Notes: generated by a model not told the origin, from the letters alone. Positions 11,316-23,671 are shown, numbered from the stretch's first letter. The stretch is DNA of 64,000 nucleotides from Polydactylus sextarius (GCA_016801845.1 CM028912.1:17730001-17794000); one strand, 5' to 3'. Numbers and translations: made by a program.

Positions 11316-14300
11316 CAAAACAAAAAAATCTGCTACTACTACTACTAGATGATGCATGCTTGCTACTACAGGTCATGTGCTCCCTCAGTAATTTTTCCAA
11401 CAAGTACTAACTGTTACTAACAATAGTACTAACAAGTTGTAACTGTTACTAATAATTACTAACAAATTCAGCATCAAAATTATTTCCCTCACTTCCCATC
11501 AACACTTATTTTGGTTCTATTTCTACAATTTCTTTGATTTGATTGAAGACAGCATGCTAACCAGCTAATACCAAACTCCTGGTCTGTCTGTTAACAAGTA
11601 GTTAGGGTAAAGATAAAGTTTTGGGTAAAACTGATTAAGTCGTTTTGAGCCACAGCACTGCCAGATCAATTTGAAATGGTATTCTCAGAAATGTTGTCAG
11701 ATTGGATTGTCTAATTTTGAGGACTTGTTGCCTAAGCAGACACAACAACCAGTAGTTAACCATTTGTTATTTTCTTCTAGAAATCCAGCATTTTCTACAC
11801 TCTACCTGCCCCCACTGTCTCACTCTTTCCTTCTGTGGCACTTGCCTCTTTTTGACAACATCCAAGACCTAGTTTCTCAAGAGATCATAAAGAAAAATTT
11901 ATGAGACACATCACTCAGACAAGCCATTCATTGTGGGTGTCATTCTTTACCTCAATTTGCTAACTTTCTTTCATTCTCTTCCTTTTGATTTGCTCCTGCT
12001 TTCTGTCTTCTTCCTTTCTTGTTCTTCATCCTTATCTACAATGCACCTACAGACAAATGACATATAAGCACACACAATCTGTGCACAGCGAACACAATTT
12101 TTTCTCATGTCTTTTACACTGTATGAGGTCAGGAATGTGTTCTTTGAATAAAAAAGGAGAAACCTTCTCTTTTATCTGTCACATCTTCCACGTACGACAG
12201 TCGTCAGGACAGACTGCAGCTTATACAGCTAATAGCTGATGTCTTTTATATCACTTGCATAGAACTTATTATTTAAAAAAAAAAAATAATTTCCTATTTT
12301 TCTCCAGGAATAAAAAAATCTTCCTATTCACAGTGCTAAAAACACACAATCACTCCTATTCTTCTCAGTCTAGTGAAAGGCAATAGTGCGGCATAGCAAT
12401 ACAAAAGGTGATTTGATATATACAGATTTTATTAGACAACCCAATCATTATCATAATTTTACGAGGTTTCCGTCACATTTTTTATGGAAACTGTTCATCT
12501 GATGGCCATGCCTTGCCTCAACCCTGACATCCTAAATCCGTTTTTGCCACGTGCTGTAACAATTCATCAGTTTAATGTGAAAGATCACAAGCATACTTAG
12601 CCACAAGCGTCAATGCTGTTATTCAATAAGACGGCCATGTTTCATCCTTCATCTGTCATGGAAACCAGCGAGAAATGTGCAGAGAGAGTGAGAGAGAGAA
12701 CGTCTTCTCTTTCATCCTTCACGCCGACCCATGAGCCCTGCCACTCAGAGATCTGTGGATATTATGATTCTCTAAAGGTCATAGGTCAACTTCATAAACG
12801 CCATGCTTCTTTTAACACACAAGAGAGTATATTAAAGAAAAGCATGACAGATAAAAGGAGACTTATGCTGAGGTGTGCAGCATATACATGAGGAACTACA
12901 TCTAGAAATATTACTGGACACAAAAAGGCAATGTTTTGACAGGAGTACCTTCCTATTCTGATTGTTTTAATAACAGTAAATTGTAATTCTCACTTTACTT
13001 GTTGGTAAAGTTTATTTCAAATACATGAATAATAGCAAAGGCATTTTAGAGGAAATTTGAGGAAAAACAACAGACACATAGGCAACATCTAATTTTATCA
13101 TGTAAGTCAACATATTGTCAACCTGTGTCACCTACTACAATATTAGTTAATTCTGAGAAAAGGTTGAGTCAGCAGGGATTACGAGCTTTTCAGCAGCTGG
13201 GAAATGACCTGCACTGAAATTTCTATGTACGCCTTAAAAATGGATTTAATTAAACTTATAGAGCACATTGCTCTTGTCAGCGAACACCTGTCAGGATATT
13301 GATGCTCATTGGTCCTTATGGACCAAACAATCAGTGTATATCCACCAACAGTATTAATCTAAATCTTTCAAGCTTTTATTTGTAAGTGTAATTTCAGCAT
13401 TTTTACCCTCTAATCTTCCCTGGAAAAGGTAAGTTAAGACCAGGCTAGCCTCAGCACTATTTTAAACTATGTCTGAGAAAGCCAATTTTTGGTAATCAGG
13501 TTTTAAAGGCCACTTTATTTTAGTGTGAGACCTACTCCCACATTCACACTGTAATTTGCATTCTGGCCCCGAGCAGCAGTGTAGCTGGCTTATGCCTCAG
13601 GCAGACTGTGCCAGGGTATCCTCCGAAGAAAAGTCTGCTTCATCACACTTGGAGAAGACACAAAAGGAAAAAGAAACCAAAAACTTATTTTAAAATTCGT
13701 CAAGCATTATGTCATGTGTTTCCGCAGTTTTTCATACTCTCAGATGACATTTTGATGGGTGGCGAAGGGCTCTCCATTTGAGTTCATTAATAACAGTCTA
13801 AAACACAAAGTAAGGGCAGAAAATTTGGAGTTATTCCTTCGAAAGGTCAAGTGGAGCTCATGCAATAACTGAGTGACAGGCCAAATTTAAAATGTGCCAG
13901 AATTCATAGACGGAAAGAGAACGGAAGATGATCAGCCTCAGCATTGACTGGTTTCAATCTTGTGGTTGATTGGCATACACTCCTTGTATTTGCACAGATA
14001 TTGCTTGATATACTCTAACTTGTTGATACCGAAACAACACATGCATATACAAAAAGCAACATCATAGTATTGTATGTAATATATTCCCTGGGGCATATTT
14101 GTAACCCCACACTGCATATGGTTTCTTTGAACATTTGAGGTGTATTTGCTGATTTTTGAAAAAACTGACCTATAAAGAGCACAAGCATAAATGAATAGTG
14201 AAATTCTGATTAGTTAGTACACTCATTGAGTGAGCTATGTGCTATTTAGAAAAATGAGACAGGAATGTGCTTGTGTTGCTCTGAAGATGGTAGATAATTT

Positions 14301-14606
14301 TCATCTAGTGCCACCATGGGGCTGACATTTGTGCTTATTATTTTCTGTTTTCATCAACACGTCTCCATCCTCAGTTCAATCCAGCAGTTGATATTTTTTG
14401 TTTTTTCCAGAATTTTCATTAGCAGTAATTTTGGTTTATTTTAAATAACTATTGTGACTTTGGAAACTTCCAAATAAAGAGAAATTACAAGGAGCAGTGG
14501 TAGTGTAACACGCAAATGTACCAAACAAAGACAGTGTACATGGTGAACATTGTAGAGTTTCTTGAGGATTGAATATTTCTCGTCTAACAGTGTAAGACCC
14601 TCCAGG
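11316..14606. other. Non-coding DNA without recognised repeats
   Basis: Only short low-complexity tracts are seen (for example an A-run near 12276 and a GA run near 12681). Blocks at about 13500-13660 and 13740-13870 are low in repeats and could be conserved non-coding sequence, but there is no direct evidence. Confidence 0.35.
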
Positions 14607-14614
14607 ACAAGAGG

Positions 14615-15626
14615 TTAGAGGTGGGCAATACTGGGAATTTTGGTATCAGTCCCATACCAAGTAAATACTAGTATCACCGATAGTGATACCAATACTTTTT
14701 ACTTGAAATGTCATGATCATTGAATAATTTTGTGATTTTGCCTTTAGTTAGTTGATTGTGATTATGATTATGATAACACACAAGACAAAGATTTTAGGCA
14801 ATAAAAATGTTTTTATTAACTAATTATTAACATTATTAACTAACTACAACAATATAAAACAATATACTATAGTATAAGTAACAGTATTGTAAATTGTAAA
14901 ACCACAGAGAGGGGTTGTAGGTCCTTAAAGATCATCTCAGCAATGGTTTTTGTGAATTATCTAGGTGAAATAACAAAATGATTAAGATAATTAAGTCTGT
15001 AACTGTAATCTGCATGTAGCCTAAATAGGAATACTATTTTCCTTCAACAGTTATTATATTCAGCCATATTCATATTTCAGGTTTTGAGGTATATATCTAT
15101 ATTGTGCATACTTTTTAGTTCCAGTAAAAAGTATGCACAATTTTTTTTTTTTTTTGCTGGATAATAACTGGATATTTGTGATTTTTTTGGCTGAAATGCC
15201 TCTGCCAGACACCTCTGTCTCAAACCAGACCCCCTGTTTCGGGAGTCTGGATTGGGTTTGGGCATCTCCCTTGTCTTCCTCCTTACTCAACTTTTTTTTT
15301 GCAGTTTGTTCTCAAGGGTGAACTGCTTTTATATGTTTCTGCAAATTGATGGTGTTAACACAGTGGTGAATGACTTTCTACGCATCACATTTTGCAGTGT
15401 CCTTATCAGCTGCAGTTCATAATGTCCTCACAGCGCTTCTCTTTCTCGCCACCATCACGGGCTGGTCTTAATGCTCTGACTGAGAGAGAGAGAGAGATTA
15501 ATTTGCTGGATGTATAGAAGAGAAACTGCAACAAAATTATTGATCTCATCACACTAGTATCGATCCAATACTGATACTCACCCTGGTGTCGATACTATCG
15601 ATATTCAGATTGATACACCCACCCCT
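14615..15626. mobile_element. Non-autonomous hAT-like element with 8-bp target duplication
   Basis: The element begins TTAGAGGTGGGCAATACTGG and ends with TGATACACCCACCCCT, whose reverse complement AGGGGTGGGTGTATC is an imperfect copy of the beginning. It is flanked by a perfect 8-bp direct duplication, ACAAGAGG, at 14607-14614 and 15627-15634. An 8-bp duplication together with AGGTGGGC-type ends is the hallmark of hAT transposons. Both ends also carry the 'GGTATC..GATACC' style sub-repeats frequent in fish hAT derivatives. No transposase frame remains in the 1,012 bp, so it would have moved with enzyme supplied elsewhere. The interior contains a perfect 17-bp hairpin at 15101-15141. The intact duplication suggests a fairly recent insertion. 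Confidence 0.8.
15101..15141. repeat. Perfect 17-bp inverted repeat inside the hAT-like element
   Basis: ATTGTGCATACTTTTTA (15101-15117), a 7-base spacer GTTCCAG, then the exact reverse complement (15125-15141). A T-run follows at once, so the plus-strand transcript would form a stem followed by a U tract. Confidence 0.95.
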
Positions 15627-15649
15627 ACAAGAGGTACAAGTCACAAATT

Positions 15650-16262
15650 TGTACTTTTTACTTCAGAAAGTGTTCAGACCCTTTCAGTTTTTGTAAATTT
15701 GATTGTGGTTTAGATATAACTGCAAATAGATAAAATTCACATTTTCCCATCAATCTTTATTTACAATGATAAAATGGAAAAAAAATATTGTTGTATTGAA
15801 GTTTGGAACCACTAGAACTCCTGTTAGAAGTGACTGTCTAGCCAAACTGAGTAGAAGGATAGAGAAGAACCTGCTACAAGGACGACCATCTCAGCAGCAC
15901 TCCATCAATCTGACCTTTATGGTAGAACGGCTAGACAAAAGTCACTTTGAGTAAAAGGCATATGACAGCTGGCTTGGACATTGCCAAATGGCATTTAAAA
16001 GACTGACAGCATGAGAAAAATGGTTCTCTGATGAGACAAAATTGAACCTTTTGGTCAAAACTTTATACAATATGTCTGGCAAACAATAGGCCCTGCTCAT
16101 CACCTGACTAATACTGTATAATCTGTATAGTCAGTATAAAACAATGTGAAGCATTGTGGTTGGACTCAGTGCAGTTTAATACACAAATGTCTGTGCAATG
16201 ACAAGATATATACAACCAACATAGTGCTGAACCTAAACCCTATAGAAAATCTGTGGTGAGAC
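15650..16262 (+). mobile_element. Degenerate Tc1-like transposon (5' end and partial transposase)
   Basis: The left end contains TTCAGAAAGTGTTCAGACCC, typical of Tc1-like terminal sequence. In the body, short reading blocks in changing frames match a Tc1 transposase in order: NLTFMVERLDKS, a WLGHCQMAFK block, WFSDETKLNLL, then near the right end LNPIENLW (nucleotides about 16230-16258). The block ending in DETK carries the first catalytic Asp region, and LNPIENLW is the usual motif just before the last catalytic residue. Much of the middle is missing and stops are frequent, so the copy is dead. The right terminal repeat was not found. Confidence 0.75.
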
Positions 16263-16520
16263 CTGGGGTCTCATGTACAATGCTTTACCAAGAATTCATA
16301 CTGAAATGTGGTTTAAACACAGCGCTCAGATGCAGCTCATGCACCTAAATTCAGATGGATGAAACCATGCACATGCAAGATTCTGGGCAGATTTTCTTTG
16401 TTCATCCAAATCAACATGAAATTGAGTGCACATGCACGAGCACCACACTCCACTGTAAATACTGATGAGTACAAACACACCTGAGCAATGGTGCCTGCTC
16501 CATAATAATGAAAAAATAGC
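16263..16520. repeat. Probable old interspersed repeat ('TCTCATGTACAATGC' type)
   Basis: The segment begins TGGGGTCTCATGTACAATG and continues with several GCACATGCA-like units. It resembles a fish repeat whose consensus describes GTCTCATGTATAAA followed by many TGCGTACGCA-like motifs. Divergence is high, and this is a tentative match from memory. Confidence 0.35.
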
Positions 16521-16534
16521 TCCACCGCTTGATT

Positions 16535-16720
16535 GTGATTTTAATTTAATTCAATTTTATTTGTAGATTGCCAAGTTATGATATACATTTATATTACAAG
16601 GCACTTTACTTAGAGAGAATATTAGAGAGAAAACCCAACAGTCCCCACAGTGAATGGCACTCGGTGACTTGGTGTGAAGAACTGTAAATTTTCCAGCATT
16701 TATACATGAGATCCCTGAAG
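16535..16720 (+). repeat. Teleost interspersed repeat (TTCAATTTTATTTATATAG type)
   Basis: Landmarks in order are TTCAATTTTATTTGTAGATTG, AAGGCACTTTACTTAG, AACCCAACAGTCCCCAC and CACTCGGTGACTTGGTG. They parallel a common fish repeat containing TTTATTTATATAGCGCC, CAAGGCACTTTACA, ACCCAACAATCCC and AGCACTTGGCGACAGTGG. The copy is truncated at the right. A short scrap of the same right-hand part may be at 49068-49115. Confidence 0.55.
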
Positions 16721-16802
16721 GTTGAGGTTGAGAGGATCTGACATTAAGAAAGGGATAATCTTCCCAAAGTCAGATGCACAAAGCTTGGTCTATGGTAGAG
16801 AT

Positions 16803-17295
16803 TTAGAATAGAATAGAATACTTTTATTTCTTCCTCAAGGGGAAATTTATCTGTTTGACAGCATAAAAAAATTGTGTAAATAGATTAACAGAAAATGAAA
16901 AAGTTAACAGAAAAACAAATAGTTTATATAAAAAGAAAAGGTGCAAGTCTCCAGAGGTGAGGAGGAAGGCTTGAGGGTGTGATGTTTTCCCCTGGGACAT
17001 GACAGAGTTCACAGGTAGCTGTGGCGTCGGCCAACAGCAAGTAATCACGATCACTTGCAAGAACTTTGGTTGTCATAGTCAAAAACAAAAACAAAAACGA
17101 GCGAAGAAAATGTGAGAAAAACAAGAAAGAAAAAAAAAAACATGAGAAAAAAGTCGCCCCAATAAAAAGGAAGAACGATTTTAGTTAAATTGTTAAAAAG
17201 TTTAGCTAAAAAGAGGAAAAAGGTGAAAAAAGTAAGAAAATGAGACGCTTCTGTCAAACTGGCTGCCACTCATGCGGCGTCACGGCGACAATTGA
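16803..17295 (-). mobile_element. Non-autonomous retroposon-like repeat, copy A
   Basis: This is the first of three related copies (others 19867-20580 and 52213-52490). On the minus strand it starts near a GGCAGCCAGTTTGACAG block and ends with CTGTCAAACAG, a TAAAAGTATTC stretch and (TATTC)n at 16803-16818. A tail of short tandem units downstream of a polyadenylation-like sequence is typical of LINE-type 3' ends. Compared with copy B it lacks about 250 bases of the middle. No coding capacity was seen. Confidence 0.6.
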
Positions 17296-19617
17296 AAAAA
17301 TTTAGATTCAAGAAATCAAGATTTCAAAATCAAATTGAAAGCAAGGTTAATCAAGAAAGATTTAGTCAAGAAAACCTCACTGGGATCACAATCAGCAGTA
17401 TAAAACAGTATTTGTTTTGCCTTCCAGGTTGAAAAAGTTTAGTGCATACTGTTTAGTGTGTAATCCTTTGATACTTTGTATCATGTTACAGCCTAAAGTG
17501 TGCGCAGACTAACAAAAGCTACCAAAGGTAAACAAAGCGGATGTTCTCTTGTGTCAACTCATGTTAAAATATATGTGTGATATAGGAGTTGCAAGTTAAA
17601 GGTATGTCAACATATCTTAGTGCATTAGTTACAATAACTTTGAAAAGTCATCAAATTTAGGAAGAAACAGAGAGCACTTTGCCTGGCAAGGTTGGCATGT
17701 TGTTTATTGTCTGAGAGAAATCTGTTTGGAATCAAACTGCCATCAAAATGTTTTGGATGGCAGTTTGCCACCATCTTTGTATGTGACTTGAGAAGCATTT
17801 TGGATAAAGGTGCTGCCTAAGTGCAGTCCATTTACCATTGTATACAACCAAAGCAATTTGTTTCTAAAGCTTACATCACCACATGCTGTACATGGTGACA
17901 TTAAGACAAACTGACAGACACACAAAGACACAGACACTCAGACTATTACTGGCCCATTTATACCACATCAATACAACTTGCCATTAAAAAGTTCAATATT
18001 ATGTGAAATAGATAACAGTCTTTGTTTGTATTCAGTAATCTACCAGTCTCTTCATGACCTCTCTCCTTTCTGTTCTCTAGACATGGCAGGGACTTCTCCA
18101 TCTGCAACCTATTTGATTTTTCTGTTGTATTATAACAGAAAGTAGGAGATAGTGCGAAGGATATAGAGTGATTTATTATTGAGCTGTCACTGGGTCAGAG
18201 ATCCAACCTTGTAGAAAGTAAACGCTGAATTGATAATCTGTGTCTATTTATTGAAAAAAAGCTTTTTGTAACTATTCATTTTTTTTTTTTTTATCAATCT
18301 CTTACATTTAAAGCTGTCTCAGTGACTGTCTGGCTCTTTATTTCTCCCCCTCATTTTCAGCCACATGGCACGAACACTCTGACATGAGTGCAGAGATCTT
18401 TTACCAGTCATCCAGCACATTATTTTGCAAATTGTGATGCCTCCAGCATAGATGAGACAGCGAGTCAGTGGTCCTGACATAAGAGTATAACCATTACTAA
18501 AATAATGTGCTATTATTAAGAAACAGTTCTCTGTGATCCACTTGGACGAAGTTCACATAATTCTTTCTTTATCAATAAAATGGAGCTCATACAGCTTGAC
18601 ACATGGCTTTTATTCCAGTAATTGGCAACTAACACTTGCCAAGTATGAATTCCTAAAAAAAAAAAAAAAAAAAAAAAAACCTTAATACTACTTTCGGATG
18701 GCATGTCTCTAGTAATCTTTGCTCTCCTGATGACACACACACTTTTCTTTTCAACAGTTGACGAGGCCAAGGCAAGTCGACTGTACATAATATCAGATTG
18801 TGAGTAACCTGTGTGTGTATTCTGCAAATAAATACAATCATTTTAGATGCTTGGTTTGTGCATCTGAATATAAAATAATAAAAATGAAACAACAGAACAA
18901 AACAAAACACAGAGGCTAGCCTAGCCTTGAATGACCATTATAGATAAGTATTTAGTGGTCTAGCAGTTAACTACATTGGAGTATAGGTATATGTTTTTAT
19001 TATAACCACCATCACTGCGCATACTTTAACTATATGAAAATACAAAATATAACTTTGGTTGAATGTAATGCCACACTTTTGTGGTTTTTGGTCAACAATC
19101 AATGCATTGAACAAATAATTTTGTTCAGCTATATTATGAAAAAAAAATTCAAAAACACATTTGATGGTTTTTGAATGTCTTCTTAGGTCTATATTGCCTC
19201 TACACACACTGTGAGGTTGATTTAAAAAAAAAAAAAACAGTGTTAGAAACTGTGTGCTTAAACAGTCCGTTTAGATTTCTCCCCATCTTCTATGTCACAG
19301 ATGGGGATATTTGAATAACACCCACCTCCACCCTCCAACGTAATGGAATATCCCCGCCCAGCAGACAGAGCTGCCTTATCCACCATTTCTTCTTGCAAAC
19401 GCAAGCTCTGATGTCATCCAATGACAGCCAGGCAGGAAAAGCTGATTATTGACCTTTGAACTTCTCACAAGTGGTGTAGTTGTTTAGGAAAAGCAGCGTT
19501 ATCGTTGTGGATTTCGTTAGTCAATTTTGAACTTAGAAGTTTTTTAACTTGTTTTATCGTCTGAGACGCCACTTGTGTGTTTACAAACCACTGTCGGGAG
19601 ACGCTGGTTGCGGTTTG
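17296..19617. other. Non-coding DNA; one A25 tract
   Basis: No exon or recognised transposon. A run of 25 A is at 18655-18679, T-rich tracts lie near 18279-18292, and an A-run is near 19223-19237. Confidence 0.4.
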
Positions 19618-19866
19618 AGTTTTATATAGTGGCTTCTAGTGGTGGAGTTACTGATTGCAACATACTTCATGCCCTTTGCCCCTTCCATCTAAGCATTTTC
19701 AGAGACACTATGACAATAAAGTGACATTGTATAGGATACAAAAGGGAAAAAAAAGACCCTCCCAAGACCCTGTATTTGGTTTTTCCAGTTTGGGTTACTG
19801 TAGAATTAGTATTAGGGTTAGGCAGTGCAACATTATGGACTTTGTGGAATAGGAATTCTTCTTAGT
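19618..19866 (+). repeat. Left part of a fish interspersed repeat, split by copy B
   Basis: The order of motifs is CTTCTAGTGGTGGAGTTACTG, GATTGCAAC, CCAGTTTGGGTTACTGTAGAA and GGCAGTGCAACATTATGGAC, followed by TTCTTCTTAG. It follows a repeat known from fish with '..CATCTAGTGGTG..', '..GGGCTACTGTAGAAACATGG..' and '..GCAACATGGCGGACTC..'. The sequence stops where copy B begins and resumes at 20581, showing that B was inserted later. Confidence 0.55.
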
Positions 19867-20580
19867 TGATAGAATAGAATAGAATATTTTTATTTGTCCC
19901 CCACAAGGAGAAATGTACCTGTTTGACAGCATAAACAAATCACAAAAAATAGATTAATAGGAAAAAAAACAAAAAATTAACAGAAAATAAATAAACAGTA
20001 AAGGTGCAAGCCTCCAGCACTGCTCAGTAACACTGATGTGCTCCAGGTTACACTATCTCTCCTTAATAAACACTGTGTCTTTCCTCCATGTCTTTCCTCT
20101 TGCTGGTCTTGTTAGCTCCGCTGTCTGCTGACAGGTCTCAGTGAGACACATGATGCTGTTCTCCCAATAGCTACTTCTCTGGTCAATGCTGTGAGTTCTT
20201 CATCTTATGGGGAGAGATCGTACATTTCTCATAGTCAGAGATGGTGTTGATTGTTTGTACCATCTTTTCTTCTCATGGTTCTCCACCCCTGTTCTGCATC
20301 CCCTTCTCCTCCTTCACCTTATCTCCACCTGGGGTCTCTCGTTGGGTTGCACAGTGCTATCAGCTGATCACCCGGGCGACAATCAGCTAATGGTTCAGTA
20401 AAAAACAACATGGAAAAAAAGAGAAAAGAATAAACATGAGAAAAAAGCCGTCCCGATGAAAAGAAAGAACGAAATGTTCAAAAGTTTATGTAAAAAGAGG
20501 AAAAGAGGAAAAAATTAAGAAAAATATGATGCTGCTGTCAAACTGGCTGCCGCTCACATGTTGCCATGGCAACAATCATG
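19867..20580 (-). mobile_element. Non-autonomous retroposon-like repeat, copy B (longest)
   Basis: This is the fullest of the three copies. On the minus strand it begins with the palindrome GTTGCCATGGCAAC (20560-20573) and GGCAGCCAGTTTGACAGCAG, passes through a CAGCTGATTG..GGGTGATCAGCTG segment and a GTAACCTGGAGCACATCAG block, and ends with GTCAAACAGGTACATTTCTC, CCTTGTGGGGGACAAATAAA and a (TATTC)n tail. A CCC..GTGGG..AATAAA motif before a short tandem tail is usual at LINE-derived 3' ends. No reverse transcriptase was found, so it is probably a SINE-like or internally deleted element. It sits inside another repeat (19618-19866 plus 20581-20692). Confidence 0.65.
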
Positions 20581-20692
20581 ATGATGAACCATTGATGATG
20601 ATGATTTGCACACTAATGAAAACACAATTATGAAATCTGTACTCCATTTCTGCCAATAAACCTCACACACTGGCCCTTTCAGTAACTAATGT
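20581..20692 (+). repeat. Right part of the repeat interrupted by copy B
   Basis: The stretch CACACTAATGAAAACACAAT, then CCATTTCTGCCAATAAAC and CACACACTGGCCCTTTC, continues the repeat that broke off at 19866. In the family this part reads CACTAATGAAAACATA, TTCCATTTCTGC(C/T)AATAGATCC and CACACTG(T/G)(T/A)CCTTT. The match in order on both sides of copy B is the evidence for nested insertion. Confidence 0.5.
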
Positions 20693-22619
20693 CAATACTT
20701 TTGAAATAAGTAGTAAATAATAAATATTTGTTTTATTTTTCAAGTATCCAACATTGGATATAGGAAACACTCCTTAACCTCTGCAGCTCTTAATTTATGT
20801 TCAGCTTCAGCTTGGTTGATGAATGCTAATGGCTGATAGAGATATGCTCTATTCATTATGCATAAACAATTTTTTTTGCCAAAGAATCACTCCAGCACGT
20901 CGTTGATGAATAGGGTAAAGCAGAAAGAGAAGCCTTTTCTTACCCACATTATGTTTAGGCCCTTTGGGAGGTAACTGTCGTCTGTTCAGATTGTAAGTCA
21001 TGCAAGCATTTTGGGCCAGACTGAATAAGTAATGTTTCTCAGAGTAAAGCAAGAACAAGCTGACTAAATATTTCATCCCTCCAGCCCAGTGCTGTAACCT
21101 AAAATTTGGTCTGCAACAACAGACTAGTGCAATTCTAAAATATCATTAAAATGAATGAAATTGTTCCCACTAGAGTTGAAATTGTTCTCACTTTAGTATG
21201 GTGAGTTTTGATGCCTGGAGGGAGGTTGTTAATGCAGCAAACATGAATATTATGCTTTGAGTTTTGAATACAAGGCAACTCCTCTGTTTTTAAGGCTGCT
21301 CAGGGAAGTGATTCGGCTGTTGTAACTGCTTCAATCCATTCTTCAGCACCAGGTGTATCCATTAGCTGTGTTATACTTCTTGTACAATGTAAATCAAAGT
21401 TTGCAAACTGGAAAAACTGCAATAAAAGTATTTTTAACCTGTTTGAGTCTTTTGGGTCTTTTAACATTTAAGACTTCTGGCCCTGATTTTTAGTTCCTTG
21501 TCCTCTGAGGCTACAATGAAGAATCCATTTTTTCCCAGGTTTTTGTTAAGAAACAAAAGGTGAAGAAAATAAAAAAATCTTGTCATAGAGAATAGGGTAA
21601 GATGCTTTGTTTGCAAAGTCCATAGGCTACCACTAATATTTCCAGAAGTCACATGTATGTAGTTGTTGCTTGAGTCTTCCATAGTATTGACACCAGTAAC
21701 CTTCTCTGGTCCACCCACAGAATCCACCCACAGACATATTTATTCTTACAAATCAGTTTTAACAGTTTGACAACTATAGTATATTTTACTGCAACCTTTT
21801 CAAGCACATGAGCTGTCATCTTTTTGTGTTGAAAAATCTGAAATCTGTGGCATGTTATTTTTGACATGGCATATAAAATCATTTGATTTGTAAAATCTGA
21901 GGGAGAGAGAGATGACAAACTTAATCTTCCATCATTCAGCCGCTGAGGACAGGCAATCAAGGTCAGGTCTGGAACTAGAAAACTGAATCTGTACAGTATG
22001 TATAATAAATTGTGTTGGTATGCAACTACCATGCATCAATCAAAAAGACAATATCTAAAAAAGGAAAGATGAGTGGCTATACAATGGACATCAGAGGCAA
22101 GGACAGAGACATGGTCCCAGCTTTAAGTATGTACAAACTGACAACTGAGTCTACAAACAGGACTGTGGCCAGAGGAAAGAGTGCAATATTTGATTTTTTT
22201 TCCAAGTCAAACGCATTTAAATAAGTAATTGCCTTCTTTTTGTTGTAGAGTGGAGACATGTTTGGTTGCAGCTACTGTATTTTTTACCCTTATTCTAAAA
22301 TAAATTCAGACCAGTCTTTTTCAGACCAGTCATAAAAGAAAAAGAAACAGTTGGCCAGTTCTTATACCCAGTAATTATGCCCCTTTAATGCCCTAAATGC
22401 CCGTGAAGGTTATGTTCCTGTTCTGGATTTTTAATGATGCATAATTACAAATTTAATTTCAAATGAAGTCTTCCTCCCTCTGGGACAGGATCTGGAAGTT
22501 ACTTAACAGAAACTTCTTAACTGAATTGAAGATTTTGTCTTTATTTATTTATTTATTTTTTTTTTTAACATCTAAATATTTGTTTCCACAGAGCTTTCCA
22601 CTCTTATTAGAAAGGTTAT
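20693..22619. other. Non-coding DNA without recognised repeats
   Basis: No gene or transposon seen. A small inverted repeat TATCCAACATTGGATA lies near 20745-20760, and a T-rich tract near 22540-22566. A 127-codon minus-strand frame at 21649-22032 has no protein-like features. Confidence 0.35.
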
Positions 22620-23350
22620 TCATTAAGGAGGTCTGCTAATGAGTGTTAATTACTTTGACCAAGTGCTGGAAAAGAACACCAATGATGATATGTGGTAGTG
22701 ACTCAAGGGTTTTTGTTTTCAGCAGGAGACCACCATGATGTTTATTCATGCCTCCTGCAGAGGGACTATGGTGTACAGGTCGCTCGGCTCTCTGGCAAAT
22801 ATGAGACACCTCAAAAATTGGCAGTGCAAGGGGGAGGATTTGATTCACAACCCTCATTAATAGTCGAAAGCAGTAGCTCCATGTAATTATGAAGCTCATC
22901 CATCAACTGTAACAAGAGCTGTCATCGATATTTAGTTGGGCATAAAAGCCGGCATGGTCTGCTTTATATGCTAAGCGAGACGCCACAAAGAATTTGCAAG
23001 TTCTCAGTGTTGACACTAATGGCTTTCCATAATTTAATGAATGATGAATTAAACTGAGGTGGGAACCTTGGAGAACTGGAGGAACGAGCTGGGAGACACA
23101 AACAAAAGTCACTGCCTGTAATTTACTTTAGAAACTCTTGACCTATTCAAGGGAATGAAGGAGGGAAGGAGGCGGCACACTGTCACCTCATCACCTCTGG
23201 TTGAACTGAGGCAAACGGACTCGGGTGTTAATGTGTTTTTCTGAGGCGAGCTGTCATTGGAATTCAAAGGCCAGCTCTGCTTCTTGCTAATTAACACCTC
23301 TTAATTATAATGAGTTGACTGATCAGCCATGCATATTAGGAGGAAGAGGG
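22620..23350. promoter_or_regulatory. Candidate conserved non-coding block
   Basis: About 700 bases without simple repeats or transposon motifs, with balanced base composition and many ATTA/TAAT cores (for example CATAATTTAATGAATGATG at about 23030-23048). Such blocks in otherwise repeat-rich fish DNA are often developmental enhancers, but a single sequence cannot show conservation. Confidence 0.3.
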
Positions 23351-23671
23351 GAGGTGATGGATAACAGTTGATGTTATCAGTTATTGCCTCTATGCAGATA
23401 ACTCAGTGATAATGATTATGACTTCCATATACAGCACAAAGGATGAATTATTCTGAATGATGGGATTGATCCCCAGTAAAACCAGGGTCATTATTTGAAA
23501 CAACTGTTTTTTAACATTGTTTTCAGCCGCATGTTCACTCATGTTTGTCATTAGCAGAAACTAAGATTTGTGTGTGTTATTGTGAGCTTTGTTCTCTTGG
23601 GTAGTGAGATAATATGCACCACAAACAAGTGCACGTTGAAATTATTTTTTACAGGGCTGCAATTTTTTCCT

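Noticed and set aside
21649..22032. 127-codon minus-strand frame
   Set aside because: No domain, no splice context and an ordinary amino-acid bias of AT-rich random sequence.
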